The notes below the pieces were generated by a model. That model made no database searches. It had not been told where the DNA came from and saw only the letters and a program-made list of their open reading frames with translations. This document shows positions 33,170 to 41,415 of a stretch of DNA of 41,415 nucleotides, piece after piece (within the stretch, counting starts at the first letter, position 1; every line of letters begins with the position of its first letter). Location of the stretch: assembly GCA_900541185.1 (NCBI GenBank), contig UQIQ01000010.1, positions 1-41,415 on the forward strand. The letters are read 5' to 3'. A program made the translations under genes and the position numbers. Source of the DNA: an uncultured Collinsella sp. GTDB taxonomy: Bacteria > Actinomycetota > Coriobacteriia > Coriobacteriales > Coriobacteriaceae.

Positions 33170-35131
33170 CTAGTTGGTCGTACCGGAATCGTCGCCCGTG
33201 CCCGAGCCCGAGCCCGAGCCCGAACCAGAAAGTGCGACCGTCAGCGTGATCGTGCTGTCGGTGGACTGCTTGCCGGTGGGGGAGACGCCCGTAACGGTGG
33301 CATCCTCGTTACCGCTCACGGGATTGCCGTTCTGGTCACAGAAGCCAATGTTATAGAAACCGGCGTTGTTGAGCGCGGTAACGGCGGCGGAAATGCTCTT
33401 GCCGTACAGGTTGCCCGGGACGGTGGCCTTGCCGGACTTCTTGGCAATGACGACGGTAATCGTGGCGCCGGGCTTCTGCTTACCGCTGGGGTTCCAGCTG
33501 ATCACGGTGCCCTCGGTAACAGAGTCGTTCTCCTGGTAGCTCACGTCGACGCCAAAACCTGCCATATCGAGGGCGTTGCGCGCCTGGGCCTCGGTCATGT
33601 CGGTCAGGTCGGGGACGGACGTGGTATCCGGGCCGCTCGAGACCTTGTACGAGATGGTCGTGCCCTTCGCGACTTCCTTACCGGCTCCGGTGCCCTGCTC
33701 AAAGACCTGGCCCTCATCGGCCTCGTTGGCCTCCTCGGAGGCGTTGCCCTTCAGGCCAACGCTTGCCAGCGCGGCTTCTGCCTGGTCCTTGGTCAGGCCG
33801 ACAAGCTGGGGAACCTCAACCTTCTCAGAGGGCTTGGGGCCCTTGGAGATTACCAGGTTCACCTTGGTGCCCTTGGTCTTCTTGGTGTTGCCGTTGGGCG
33901 TCTGCTCGGCGACCTTGCCCTCGTCGACATCGTCGTTGTAGCTTTGGTCGATGGTGCCGACCTCGAGGCCGGCTTCCTTGATCAGCTCGACGGCAGTCTG
34001 CTGGTCCTTGCCCAGCACATCGGGAACGGTGACCTGCTCGCCGCCAAAGAGTCCTGTGGCAAAGGCCACCACGATGCCGATGACGGCAACGGCTGCCACC
34101 ACGGCGGCGATGATCTTGTTCTTGTTGGATTTGGGCTTTTCGACCTCGTAGGAGCCGGTGGAGCCCGAAACCGAGCTACGGGCGGTATTTTGGCCGCTCA
34201 CGCCCGAGACGGGACGCACCATGGCGCGCGTCTGATCGGAAAGCTCGCGAGTCTTGGTGGCGCCCAACTCGCCGGGGGCACCGATGATGCGCGTGGGCTC
34301 CGAGACGTTGACGGCACGGCCCGACAGGTAGCTGTTGAGCACCTGACGCAGCTCGTCGGCGGTCTGGAAGCGGTTTGCGGGGTCCTTCTCCATGCACTTG
34401 AGGATGATGCGCTCAAGGTCGGCGTCGACACCGGAGTTGATCTGGCTCGGCGGAATAGGCAGCTCGTTGACCTGCTTGAGTGCGACCGAGATAGCGTCGT
34501 CACCGTCAAAGGGGACGCGGCCGGTGGCGCACTCGTACATCACGACGCCCAGCGAGTAGATATCCGAGGTGGGGCCGAGGTCCTGACCGCGGGTCTGCTC
34601 GGGGCTGACGTAGTGGGCGGTTCCCAGCACGTTGTTGTCTTGCGTGAGGTGGCTGTTCTTGGCGCGCGCGATGCCAAAGTCCATCACCTTGATGTTGCCG
34701 TCGGGCAGCACCATGATGTTCTGCGGCTTAATGTCGCGGTGGATGATCTCGTGCTTGTGGGCGACCGAAAGCGCGGAGCTGATCTGCGAGCCGATCTGCG
34801 CGACCTTCTTGGGGTCGAGGGCGCCGTGGCTCTTGATGCCGCTCTTAAGGTCGGTACCGCGCAGGTACTCCATGACGATGTAATAGGTGTCGCCGTCCTT
34901 GCCCCAATCGTAGACGCCCACGATATAGGGGGAGGAGAGGCCGGCTGCTGCCTGGGCCTCCTGCTTAAAGCGTGCGGCGAAGGTTGCGTCGCCAGCATAC
35001 TGCGGCAGCATGATCTTGACGGCTACCGTGCGGTCGAGAACCTGGTCCTGTGCACGGTAGACGGTCGCCATGCCGCCTGTTCCCACCTTATCCTTGAGGA
35101 GGTATCTTCCCCCGAGGACCCTCTGTTCCAT
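33170..35131 (-). CDS. pknB: Serine/threonine protein kinase PknB with four PASTA repeats
   Basis: PknB senses peptidoglycan fragments or lipid II outside and phosphorylates cell-wall and division proteins inside. The 653-residue protein has a kinase domain (about 1-270) with GTGGMATVY, the AVKIM lysine, HRDIKPQN and DFG in VMDFGIA. A juxtamembrane region leads to one TM helix (about 340-362, KIIAAVVAAVAVIGIVVAF). Four PASTA repeats (starting VPDVLG, VPQLVG, VPDLTD and VPGNLY) precede a Ser/Gly tail. ATG 35131 has AGGAG five bases upstream; a methionine five codons earlier is less well placed. It closes the operon with its antagonist phosphatase and FHA substrates. Confidence 0.97.
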   Translation of the reverse strand: MEQRVLGGRYLLKDKVGTGGMATVYRAQDQVLDRTVAVKIMLPQYAGDATFAARFKQEAQAAAGLSSPYIVGVYDWGKDGDTYYIVMEYLRGTDLKSGIKSHGALDPKKVAQIGSQISSALSVAHKHEIIHRDIKPQNIMVLPDGNIKVMDFGIARAKNSHLTQDNNVLGTAHYVSPEQTRGQDLGPTSDIYSLGVVMYECATGRVPFDGDDAISVALKQVNELPIPPSQINSGVDADLERIILKCMEKDPANRFQTADELRQVLNSYLSGRAVNVSEPTRIIGAPGELGATKTRELSDQTRAMVRPVSGVSGQNTARSSVSGSTGSYEVEKPKSNKNKIIAAVVAAVAVIGIVVAFATGLFGGEQVTVPDVLGKDQQTAVELIKEAGLEVGTIDQSYNDDVDEGKVAEQTPNGNTKKTKGTKVNLVISKGPKPSEKVEVPQLVGLTKDQAEAALASVGLKGNASEEANEADEGQVFEQGTGAGKEVAKGTTISYKVSSGPDTTSVPDLTDMTEAQARNALDMAGFGVDVSYQENDSVTEGTVISWNPSGKQKPGATITVVIAKKSGKATVPGNLYGKSISAAVTALNNAGFYNIGFCDQNGNPVSGNEDATVTGVSPTGKQSTDSTITLTVALSGSGSGSGSGTGDDSGTTN

Positions 35132-35263
35132 TCCTGCTCCTAACATAACTATTCGCTCAACGATGTGTGTAGTACCTACGATGTGGCCGCTGGGGCCGTG
35201 TGACGCGTTGCCGCTAACCCTTAGGCCGCGGCGCGCCTCGGGTGTCCGATTCGATCATGGGCA

Positions 35264-38134
35264 TCACGCTCCCTGTGCGGCAAGCGCCGCGGTCAGGACG
35301 ATACCGGCGATCTTAGCGGCCTTGACGTCATGCTTGTCGAAATCCTCCAAGGCCACCGAGATGGCGACCGTGGGTGAATCGTAAGGTGCAAAGCCAACGA
35401 ACATCGAGTTGACGTTGGTGCCGCCAATCTCGGCCGAGCCGGTCTTGCCGGCGACCTTGACGCCGGGGATTTGGGCATCGGTGCCGGTGCCGGACTGGAC
35501 GACGGCAAGCATGGCCTGCTTGACCTGGTCGGCCGTGGCGGAGCTGACGGCCTGACCAAGCGAGCGGGACTGCGTGGTCTTGACCACGGTTCCGTCCGGG
35601 GCGAGTACCTGGGCTACAAAGTACGGGTCCATGACCACGCCGCTGTTAGCGATGGCGGCGGCAATCACGGCGTTTTGCATGACGGTGGTCTGCGGGCCGG
35701 GCGTGTGGTCCATGCCGACAGGCTGGCCGGCGCCGGCCCAGGCGGTCTCCCACTCGGTCATGAGCGACGGGTCGGCCATGATGGAGGCCGCGGAGGTCAG
35801 GTCTTGGCCGAGCTTTTGGCCGTAGCCAAAGGCGTTGGCAAACTGTACGAGCGTGTTTGCGCCAACTTCGTTTGCCACCTGGCCAAAGACGACGTTGGAG
35901 GACACGGCAAAGGCCTGCTGCAGGCTGATGGTGCCGTAGCTCTCGTTGGCATAGTTGGTGACCGGTGCGTTGCCGATGTCCATGGAGCCGGGCGCCTGGT
36001 AGGTGCTGGTAAGGCTGGCGGTACCGGTCTCGAGTGCCGCGGAAAGCGTAACGACCTTAAACGTTGAGCCCGGCGTGTACAGCGCGTCCATGGCGCGATT
36101 GTACATGGAGCCGTCCTCGCCGCCGCCCGTCTGCAGCAGGGCATCGATGTTGGTGTTGTCGTAGGTGGGCGAGCTGGCACATGCGAGCACCGCGCCGGTA
36201 CGCGGGTCGATGACCACTACAGCGCCCTTAAAGCCCTTCAGCGCCTGCTCAGCAGCCGTCTGGATGCGCGAGTCGATGGTGAGCTTGGCGGTGTTGCCCG
36301 GCTGGGTCTGGCCCGCGAGCGACGCGATGGCGTTGTTCCAGCTGGAGTAATCCTTAGAGCCGGTGAGCGTGTCGTTCATGACGCTCTCGATGGCGGTGGT
36401 GCCATACTGCTGGCTCACATAGCCAACCACGTGCGCTGCCAGGTTGCCGTTGGGGTAGGAGCGTACGTAGGTGCCGTCCTCCTGCTGCAGCGACTCGGCC
36501 AGCGTCACGCCGTCGGACGTGATGATGGAACCGCGCTGGATGTACTTGGAGCGGGCGATGGTGTGGTTGTTGGTCGGCATGTCCTGATAGTCCTTGGCCT
36601 TGATGACCTGGACATAGGTGAGGTTGCCGATAAGGATGGCGAACAGCGCCGTAAAGGCGAGCACCGCACGGGTTAGACGGTTGGCGAGCGCAACGCGGCC
36701 GAGCACACCGGATTCAGGCGTGTCGAGCAGGCGACGGCGCATACGCGAGCCGATGGAATGGCTGCCGCTGCCGTAGGAAGACGAGGTGGCAAAGCGCGTG
36801 CCCGTCGGGGCGGCGGCAGATGCGACCTGATCATCGGTGATGGCGGCCATGGTGCCGGTGCCGGTAAGCTCGGCCTCGCGTCCGGTCGCCTCGTCACCGG
36901 CGCGCAGCAGGAGCGCGACGATGATAAAGCTCGCCAGCAGAGAGGAGCCGCCCTGGCTCATAAAGGGCAGGGTGACGCCGGTCAGCGGGATCAGGCGGGT
37001 TACGCCGCCAACGATCAAGAAGGCCTGGAAGCTGATGGCGGCCGTAAGGCCCGTGGCGCTAAAGGCGGCGAGATCGGATTTAGCGCGGGCAGCCGTGGTG
37101 AGGCCACGCACGGCAAAGAGCATAAACAGGATGAGCACGGCGCCGCCGCCCAAAAGGCCCATCTCCTCGCCGATAGCCGAGAAGATAAAGTCGGACTCGA
37201 CGACAGGGATGTTGTTGGCCATGCCGTTGCCGATGCCAACACCGACCAGACCGCCATCGGCAAGCGAGAAGAGCGACTGGACGATCTGGTAGCCCTGGCC
37301 CTGGGCGTCCTTAAACGGATCGAGCCAAACCTGGAAACGCACCTGAACGTGAGACAGGAACTTGTAGGCGCCCACGGCTCCGACGGCTAAGAGCGCAAGG
37401 CCGATAACGACATACGAAAAGCGCCCCGTGGCAACGTAGAGCATCAGCAAGAAGATGGTGTAGAACAGCACGGCCGAACCCAAGTCGCGTTCGAAGACGA
37501 CGACGAGCAGACACACACCCCACACGGCAAACAGCGGCAGCAGTAGTCGCAGGCGAGGGATCTTAAAGCCCAGGATCTTGCGGTTGGAGATGGAGAGCAG
37601 CTCGCGGTTCTCGGCCAGGTACCCAGCTAGGAACAGCACGATAAAGACCTTGGCGAACTCGCCGGGCTGGATGGTAAAGCCCGCGATGCGAATCCACAGC
37701 TTGGAGCCCGAGATCGTGGTGCCGATAAAGATAGGCAGCATCAGCAGGATGATGCCGATAATGCCAAAGGTGTACTTGTAGCGCATGACCACGTCGAGGT
37801 TTTTGACCAGTGCAAGCGTTCCCACCATGAGCGCCACCGAGACAAACAGGATGATGAGCTGTGAGATGGCGAGAGCGGGGGCGAGACGCGTCACGAACGT
37901 GATGCCGATGCCCGAAAGTATAAATACGATGGGCAGGATGGCGGGGTCGGCACCGGGCGCCAAGATGCGCACGGCAATGTGGGCCGCGGCAAAGGCGGCA
38001 AAGAGGCCGATCGGTACGGCGAGCGTCTCAAAGGAGATGGCAGCGCCCGCGGTGAGGACGTACATCGCATACAGCAGGATGACGGGGAACGCCGAGGCGA
38101 TGAGCAAGAGCAGCTCGGTGTTGCGGCGACTCAT
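35264..38134 (-). CDS. SEDS polymerase-class B PBP fusion (RodA/FtsW + transpeptidase)
   Basis: A single 956-residue protein joins the two halves of a peptidoglycan synthase. Residues about 1-425 are a SEDS glycosyltransferase (RodA/FtsW) with about ten helices, TIQPGEFAKV and the conserved VESDFIFSAIGEE (Asp near 312). A linker (about 430-490) leads to the PBP membrane helix (about 500-520). The transpeptidase domain then shows all three penicillin-binding motifs: STFK (about 688), SSN (about 743) and KTGS (about 897). In other actinobacteria rodA and pbpA are separate adjacent genes at exactly this place in the operon. The frame is open throughout, so the fusion is not a misread. ATG 38134 with AAGGGAG eight bases upstream is preferred to GTG 38143. 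Confidence 0.96.
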   Translation of the reverse strand: MSRRNTELLLLIASAFPVILLYAMYVLTAGAAISFETLAVPIGLFAAFAAAHIAVRILAPGADPAILPIVFILSGIGITFVTRLAPALAISQLIILFVSVALMVGTLALVKNLDVVMRYKYTFGIIGIILLMLPIFIGTTISGSKLWIRIAGFTIQPGEFAKVFIVLFLAGYLAENRELLSISNRKILGFKIPRLRLLLPLFAVWGVCLLVVVFERDLGSAVLFYTIFLLMLYVATGRFSYVVIGLALLAVGAVGAYKFLSHVQVRFQVWLDPFKDAQGQGYQIVQSLFSLADGGLVGVGIGNGMANNIPVVESDFIFSAIGEEMGLLGGGAVLILFMLFAVRGLTTAARAKSDLAAFSATGLTAAISFQAFLIVGGVTRLIPLTGVTLPFMSQGGSSLLASFIIVALLLRAGDEATGREAELTGTGTMAAITDDQVASAAAPTGTRFATSSSYGSGSHSIGSRMRRRLLDTPESGVLGRVALANRLTRAVLAFTALFAILIGNLTYVQVIKAKDYQDMPTNNHTIARSKYIQRGSIITSDGVTLAESLQQEDGTYVRSYPNGNLAAHVVGYVSQQYGTTAIESVMNDTLTGSKDYSSWNNAIASLAGQTQPGNTAKLTIDSRIQTAAEQALKGFKGAVVVIDPRTGAVLACASSPTYDNTNIDALLQTGGGEDGSMYNRAMDALYTPGSTFKVVTLSAALETGTASLTSTYQAPGSMDIGNAPVTNYANESYGTISLQQAFAVSSNVVFGQVANEVGANTLVQFANAFGYGQKLGQDLTSAASIMADPSLMTEWETAWAGAGQPVGMDHTPGPQTTVMQNAVIAAAIANSGVVMDPYFVAQVLAPDGTVVKTTQSRSLGQAVSSATADQVKQAMLAVVQSGTGTDAQIPGVKVAGKTGSAEIGGTNVNSMFVGFAPYDSPTVAISVALEDFDKHDVKAAKIAGIVLTAALAAQGA

Positions 38135-38150
38135 AAGCGGCACTCCCTTT

Positions 38151-40085
38151 CTAATTCTTATCGGAGGCTTCGGCCTCGGCGGACTGTTCGGCGGTTTTCT
38201 CGGAATCTGATTCGGAGGTCGATCCCTGATTGGTGTTGTCGCGAATCGTTTGCGCGTCGATCACCTGGCGGGTCTGCTCCTCGTCGATCTGGTGGCGGTA
38301 CTTGGATATCGTGTCCTGCGCATCGTCGACACTTGTTTGCGGAATGCCCGCCTTGAGGCGGTTTTGCGTGTCTTCGGGCAGGTCGGACAGCTTGATGCTG
38401 GTTTCGCTTTCGAGCCAGTGGAGCTTGAGTCCGAGTGGCTTGCCGGGCAGGCCGCGCCAGACGGCGACATTGCCCTGGTAGGTACCCAGGTAGTACGAGC
38501 CGGTGACACCCGTGTAGGCCCAGATGCCAGCTGCCAGCACAAAGACGAGGGCCAGGATGGCGGCGATAGTAACGTTGCGGCGACGCACGCGTTGCGCCTC
38601 GCGCATGACGCCATCGTCAACCAGGTCAACGACTACTACGGTCACGTTGTCGTGGCCGCCGGCGGCAAGCGCCGCGTCCACTAGGTTGTCGACGCAGATT
38701 TGCGCGGTTGAGGACTGCGTGGCGATGTTCTCGATATCGCTATCGGGAATCATGCTCGAGAGGCCGTCGGAGCACAGGACCAGGCGGTCGCCTTCCTCGA
38801 TATGCAGAGTGAAGTGGTCGGCATACATGGCGGGGTCCGAGCCCAGCGCGCGGGTGATGACCGAACGGTTGGGGTGGACGCGAGCCTCGTCTGCCGTGAT
38901 CTCGCCGGCGTCCACGAGCTCCTCCACGTAGGAGTGGTCGCGGGTCACGCGGATGAGCGTGCCCTCGTGGAGCAGATAGGCGCGAGAGTCGCCCACGTGG
39001 GCGATGGCGAGCGTGTCGTTTTCGATGTAGGCGCAGGTGGCTGTGCAGCCCATGCCGGGCTTGCCCAGGCCGTTCAGGGCCGCCTCGATTACGGCGGCGT
39101 TGGCAGCCTCGACGGCTGCGGCCAGGCGTGCTGCGTCGGCGGACTGTGGGGCCGTCTTGGCAATAGTCTCGACGGCGATAGAAGAGGCTACCTCGCCGGC
39201 AGCGTGACCACCCATGCCGTCGCATACGCAAAAGAGCGGCGACTGCACCAGGTAGGAATCCTCATTGTGCGGGCGCACGCAGCCAACGTCGGAGCGGGCG
39301 CCCCACATGAGTTGCGTGGTGGTGCCGGCATCATAGGTCGAGTCGGTCTCGATGCGCTCCTCGGGTAGGGGTTCAAAGCTCATGGTCGAGCCGGGGTCTT
39401 TGAGCTTGGCCTCAACGGCGGCAACGTCGATCTCGGCTGTGTCACCGGGAGAGACGGTGTCGGTCTCGGCGTTTGATTCGGAATCGCCGGTGTCCGGGGA
39501 GTCGGGCTCCTCGGAAACGCGGGCGGTCGACTCGTCATCTTGCGGGCTGACGTCTATAGGCTCGGGCGTCGCAAAGTGCGACGGCGCGGGCGTGTTTTGC
39601 GACTGGGCGGCGGGCTCGGCCACGGCATCGGACTCGCTTGCGGGCGCAGGCTGCGGGGTCTTGGGTGCAGGGCCGTCCTCGGGGGATGTCCCTGCCTCGG
39701 GCGCCGGCGTAGACGCGGGCGCAACCTCGGATGCCGGGGCTATGGGAAACGCCGGCGCGGCGGGCTCGGGTGCCGCAAACACCGCAGCGCTCTCGTTGAT
39801 TGCCGCGGCGACGGGCTCTGCAAAGTGAGCCGGCGCCGGGGTTGCTTCGGGCGCTGTGGGCTGTTCCGCAGCATGTGCGCCGATGGGCGCCGCTACGGCA
39901 TCCTCTTCGTCCTCGTTATCGGCGAGATCCGAAATATCATGCGTTACATGCGAAAGAGGCAGGGAGAACACGGTGTCCTCGGGTTCCACGGGTGCGGAGC
40001 CCGCCGGAGCGGCGTGGGCCGGCGCAGCTGCGGCGGCAGCCGGTGCCTCGGTCATAGTTGCGGACTTGTTCTCCTCGTCGATCAT
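38151..40085 (-). CDS. pstP: PP2C-family Ser/Thr phosphatase PstP with long N-terminal extension
   Basis: PstP removes phosphates added by PknB. In this 644-residue protein the catalytic domain (about 265-495) shows the metal-binding motifs RPHNEDSY, VCDGMGGHAAGE, HVGDSRAY and GGHDNVTVVV. A TM helix (about 505-525) and an outer tail of about 120 residues follow, as in mycobacterial PstP. Unusually, about 250 Ala/Pro/Glu-rich residues precede the catalytic domain; the family normally begins with it. This region is probably disordered and may bind FHA proteins, which is inference. The start overlaps the fhaB stop (ATGA). The SEDS-PBP gene starts 16 bases after its stop. Confidence 0.95.
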   Translation of the reverse strand: MIDEENKSATMTEAPAAAAAAPAHAAPAGSAPVEPEDTVFSLPLSHVTHDISDLADNEDEEDAVAAPIGAHAAEQPTAPEATPAPAHFAEPVAAAINESAAVFAAPEPAAPAFPIAPASEVAPASTPAPEAGTSPEDGPAPKTPQPAPASESDAVAEPAAQSQNTPAPSHFATPEPIDVSPQDDESTARVSEEPDSPDTGDSESNAETDTVSPGDTAEIDVAAVEAKLKDPGSTMSFEPLPEERIETDSTYDAGTTTQLMWGARSDVGCVRPHNEDSYLVQSPLFCVCDGMGGHAAGEVASSIAVETIAKTAPQSADAARLAAAVEAANAAVIEAALNGLGKPGMGCTATCAYIENDTLAIAHVGDSRAYLLHEGTLIRVTRDHSYVEELVDAGEITADEARVHPNRSVITRALGSDPAMYADHFTLHIEEGDRLVLCSDGLSSMIPDSDIENIATQSSTAQICVDNLVDAALAAGGHDNVTVVVVDLVDDGVMREAQRVRRRNVTIAAILALVFVLAAGIWAYTGVTGSYYLGTYQGNVAVWRGLPGKPLGLKLHWLESETSIKLSDLPEDTQNRLKAGIPQTSVDDAQDTISKYRHQIDEEQTRQVIDAQTIRDNTNQGSTSESDSEKTAEQSAEAEASDKN

Positions 40086-40498
40086 CGACGGTTCACCTTC
40101 ATGACCACGTCGCCAATCTGGACTTCGTCGCCCTCACGCAGCGTCGCGGGCTCCACGAGCTGGCGGCCGTTGACGAGCGTGCCGTTAAGCGAGTTGAGGT
40201 CCTCGATGATGAGCGCCGGGCCCTGCAGCGAAAAGCGCGCATGCGAGGCCGAGACGAACGGTTCGTTGATGCAGATGTCCGAAGACGGCGAGCGACCGAC
40301 GATGACGGGGCCGAGCATGTCTACGTGGATGCCGCGGATACCGCGCGGACCCTTGTCCACATCAATCGTCCAGATAGCCGAGTCGCGGCGCTGCCCGCGC
40401 ACAAGTCCCACGCCGGTCTTCATGACGGCGAACAGGAAGATATAGAGCAGGGCGACCAGGACGATGCGGCCTGCAAAAAGGACGATATCGATGTTCAT
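40082..40498 (-). CDS. fhaB: FHA domain protein FhaB
   Basis: This 138-residue protein has an N-terminal membrane helix (about 5-27, VLFAGRIVLVALLYIFLFAV) and a cytoplasmic FHA domain (about 62-135). The phosphothreonine-binding motifs are GPVIVGRSPSSDI, SASHARFSL and LNSLNGTLVNG. FhaB-type proteins bind phosphorylated partners of PknB and link the kinase to cell-wall synthesis. It is between fhaA and pstP; its TGA overlaps the pstP ATG, so the two are translationally coupled. Length and topology match the actinobacterial family. Confidence 0.95.
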   Translation of the reverse strand: MNIDIVLFAGRIVLVALLYIFLFAVMKTGVGLVRGQRRDSAIWTIDVDKGPRGIRGIHVDMLGPVIVGRSPSSDICINEPFVSASHARFSLQGPALIIEDLNSLNGTLVNGRQLVEPATLREGDEVQIGDVVMKVNRR

Positions 40499-40504
40499 AA
40501 GCGA

Positions 40505-41368
40505 CTATCCCCTAAATTCAAAGGTACTCAGGCCAAACGTCAGCAGATCGCCGTTGCGCAGCGGGCAGCGCGTAATGCGGCGGTTGTTGACGAGCGTGCC
40601 GTTGGTGGAATTGAGGTCCTCGATCGACCAATCCGAGCCCGTAAAGGTGAGCTGGGCGTGGCGGCGCGACACGTTGGGGTCGCGCAGGGCAATGTCGGAA
40701 ACTGAGCGCTCGCGACCGATGGTCACCTGTGCGGAGGTGATGCTATGGCTCTCGCCGCTCACGACGTCGACGAGCTGGGCGAGCGGGCGCTGCGGGGCGC
40801 GAGTGCTCGCCATGTTGGAGGCGATGCCGGCTGCGGCGCCTAGGCCCACGGCGGCACCGGTCGCGGCGGCTCCGCCCATGCCGGCAAGCGAGTCGCGCGA
40901 GACGGTCTGCGGCACCGGGATGGGTGCGGCGGCGGGGTCGGGGACGCTAGGCGCGAAGGGGTCTGCCACGGCAAGCGGGTCGGGAGCGGCGGCGCGAGGC
41001 GTCGGCTGCTGCTGGGGCATGGCGGCGGGGCGCTGCTGCTGCGGGGCAGCAAACTGCTGCTTGCCGGCGCGGGGAGCGCTGGCGGCGCGGCTTGCGGCAG
41101 AGTTGTTCTGGCCCAGGCCATTCTGGTAGGCACGCTCTTCCTCGTACAGACGACCGAGCGTGGGGGCGTCGACGTTCTCGGCAAAGACCGAGAACTTACC
41201 GGCACGCAGCTGCGGGTCGATCATAAAGCGAACGAGGGGCTCGCCGACAAACACATAGCGGCGCTTTTCGGCCTGTGCCTTCACAAACTCGCGGACTTCG
41301 CGTGAAAGCTCGGGGTAGAACGGGGCGAGCATGGGATCGTCGTCGGCGGCGATCAGGATGGTATAGAG
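40505..41368 (-). CDS. fhaA: FhaA (DUF3662 + FHA), 5' end missing
   Basis: The gene runs off the genomic sequence. The remaining 287 codons begin inside the DUF3662 domain (to about residue 85), followed by a Gln/Pro/Ala-rich linker. A C-terminal FHA domain ends the protein, with AQVTIGRERSVSDI, NVSRRHAQLT and LNSTNGTLVNNR. FhaA is a PknB substrate and scaffold that affects cell-wall synthesis. The apparent start reading MYKRQ at 41383 is not real: those codons come from the sequencing adapter at 41369-41415, so the native start and about 50-100 N-terminal residues are lost. It is the first known gene of the operon. Confidence 0.93.
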   Translation of the reverse strand, partial: LYTILIAADDDPMLAPFYPELSREVREFVKAQAEKRRYVFVGEPLVRFMIDPQLRAGKFSVFAENVDAPTLGRLYEEERAYQNGLGQNNSAASRAASAPRAGKQQFAAPQQQRPAAMPQQQPTPRAAAPDPLAVADPFAPSVPDPAAAPIPVPQTVSRDSLAGMGGAAATGAAVGLGAAAGIASNMASTRAPQRPLAQLVDVVSGESHSITSAQVTIGRERSVSDIALRDPNVSRRHAQLTFTGSDWSIEDLNSTNGTLVNNRRITRCPLRNGDLLTFGLSTFEFRG

Positions 41369-41415
41369 CTGTCTCTTATACACATCTCCGAGCCCACGAG
41401 ACTCGACGTCATCTC
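41369..41415. other. Nextera adapter contamination (non-genomic)
   Basis: Bases 41369-41387 are the complement of the 19-base Tn5 mosaic end (CTGTCTCTTATACACATCT). Bases 41388-41402 continue with the Nextera read-2 adapter (CCGAGCCCACGAGAC), followed by an 8-base index-like TCGACGTC and ATCTC, the start of the P7 sequence. This stretch is library sequence left in the assembly. Confidence 0.98.

Noticed and set aside
35216..35270. Possible 16-codon frame (MPMIESD...) overlapping the SEDS-PBP stop, minus strand
   Set aside because: It has a fair ribosome site, but it is very short, lies in the gap before pknB and has no other support.
41369..41383. Native N-terminus of FhaA beginning MYKRQ
   Set aside because: Those codons are the reverse complement of the Tn5 mosaic end in the adapter.

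Overview
The window looks like the end of a draft contig from a GC-rich Coriobacteriia-type actinobacterium, most likely Collinsella or a close relative. The grounds are the gene content (HspR-controlled DnaK operon, the actinobacterial fhaA-fhaB-pstP-rodA/pbpA-pknB cell-wall operon, NiaR-type NAD control, mannose-class PTS with DUF956) and protein style; the genus is inference. The last 47 bases (41369-41415) are not genomic: they match a Nextera transposase/adapter read-through, so the leftmost gene of the final operon is artificially cut.

Region by region. 1-1530: an IS256-family element with an intact transposase. It has cut short a GHKL-type sensor kinase just after its H-box; the translationally coupled LytTR response regulator is intact (to 3035). 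3036-7195: a perfect 19-bp-arm palindrome (likely operator) precedes nadA-nadB-nadC-niaR, de novo NAD synthesis plus its niacin-sensing repressor. 7397-7582: a small 2[4Fe-4S] ferredoxin on the minus strand. 8240-12539: dnaK-grpE-dnaJ-hspR heat-shock operon with a hairpin after grpE. 12832-15132: an aconitase-superfamily hydratase. 15405-16979: two divergent, unrecognised, membrane-anchored proteins bracketed by three copies of one hairpin repeat. 17347-19974: clpB, sharing a promoter block with dnaK. 20106-21962: a tiny acidic protein and an AT-richer AAA (DUF4143-type) ATPase that looks acquired. 22036-25507 (minus): an unrecognised one-TM protein, a polytopic DUF5692-like protein and a TetR regulator. 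25696-28932: a 925-residue multi-cluster Fe-S/FAD oxidoreductase followed by hypA. 29338-32620: mannose-family PTS EIIAB-IIC-IID and DUF956 (ManO). 32925-33000: tRNA-Arg(CCU). 33170-41368 (minus): pknB, a RodA/FtsW-PBP fusion, PP2C phosphatase, fhaB and truncated fhaA.

The intergenic DNA is unusually rich in palindromic repeat families. One forms two tandem arrays with a 61-62 bp period (7806-7990 and 32645-32845). A second is a dispersed hairpin starting AGTTGCGGTGAAATAG (7213, 20311 and 28942, with a half copy near 32850). A third is an ACCACCACAAAG hairpin around the two unknown membrane proteins. A fourth is an 81-bp-period pair before clpB. Together with the natural SEDS-PBP fusion and the shared dnaK/clpB control block, these are the most interesting content. 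No CRISPR array, prophage or classical defence system is visible.
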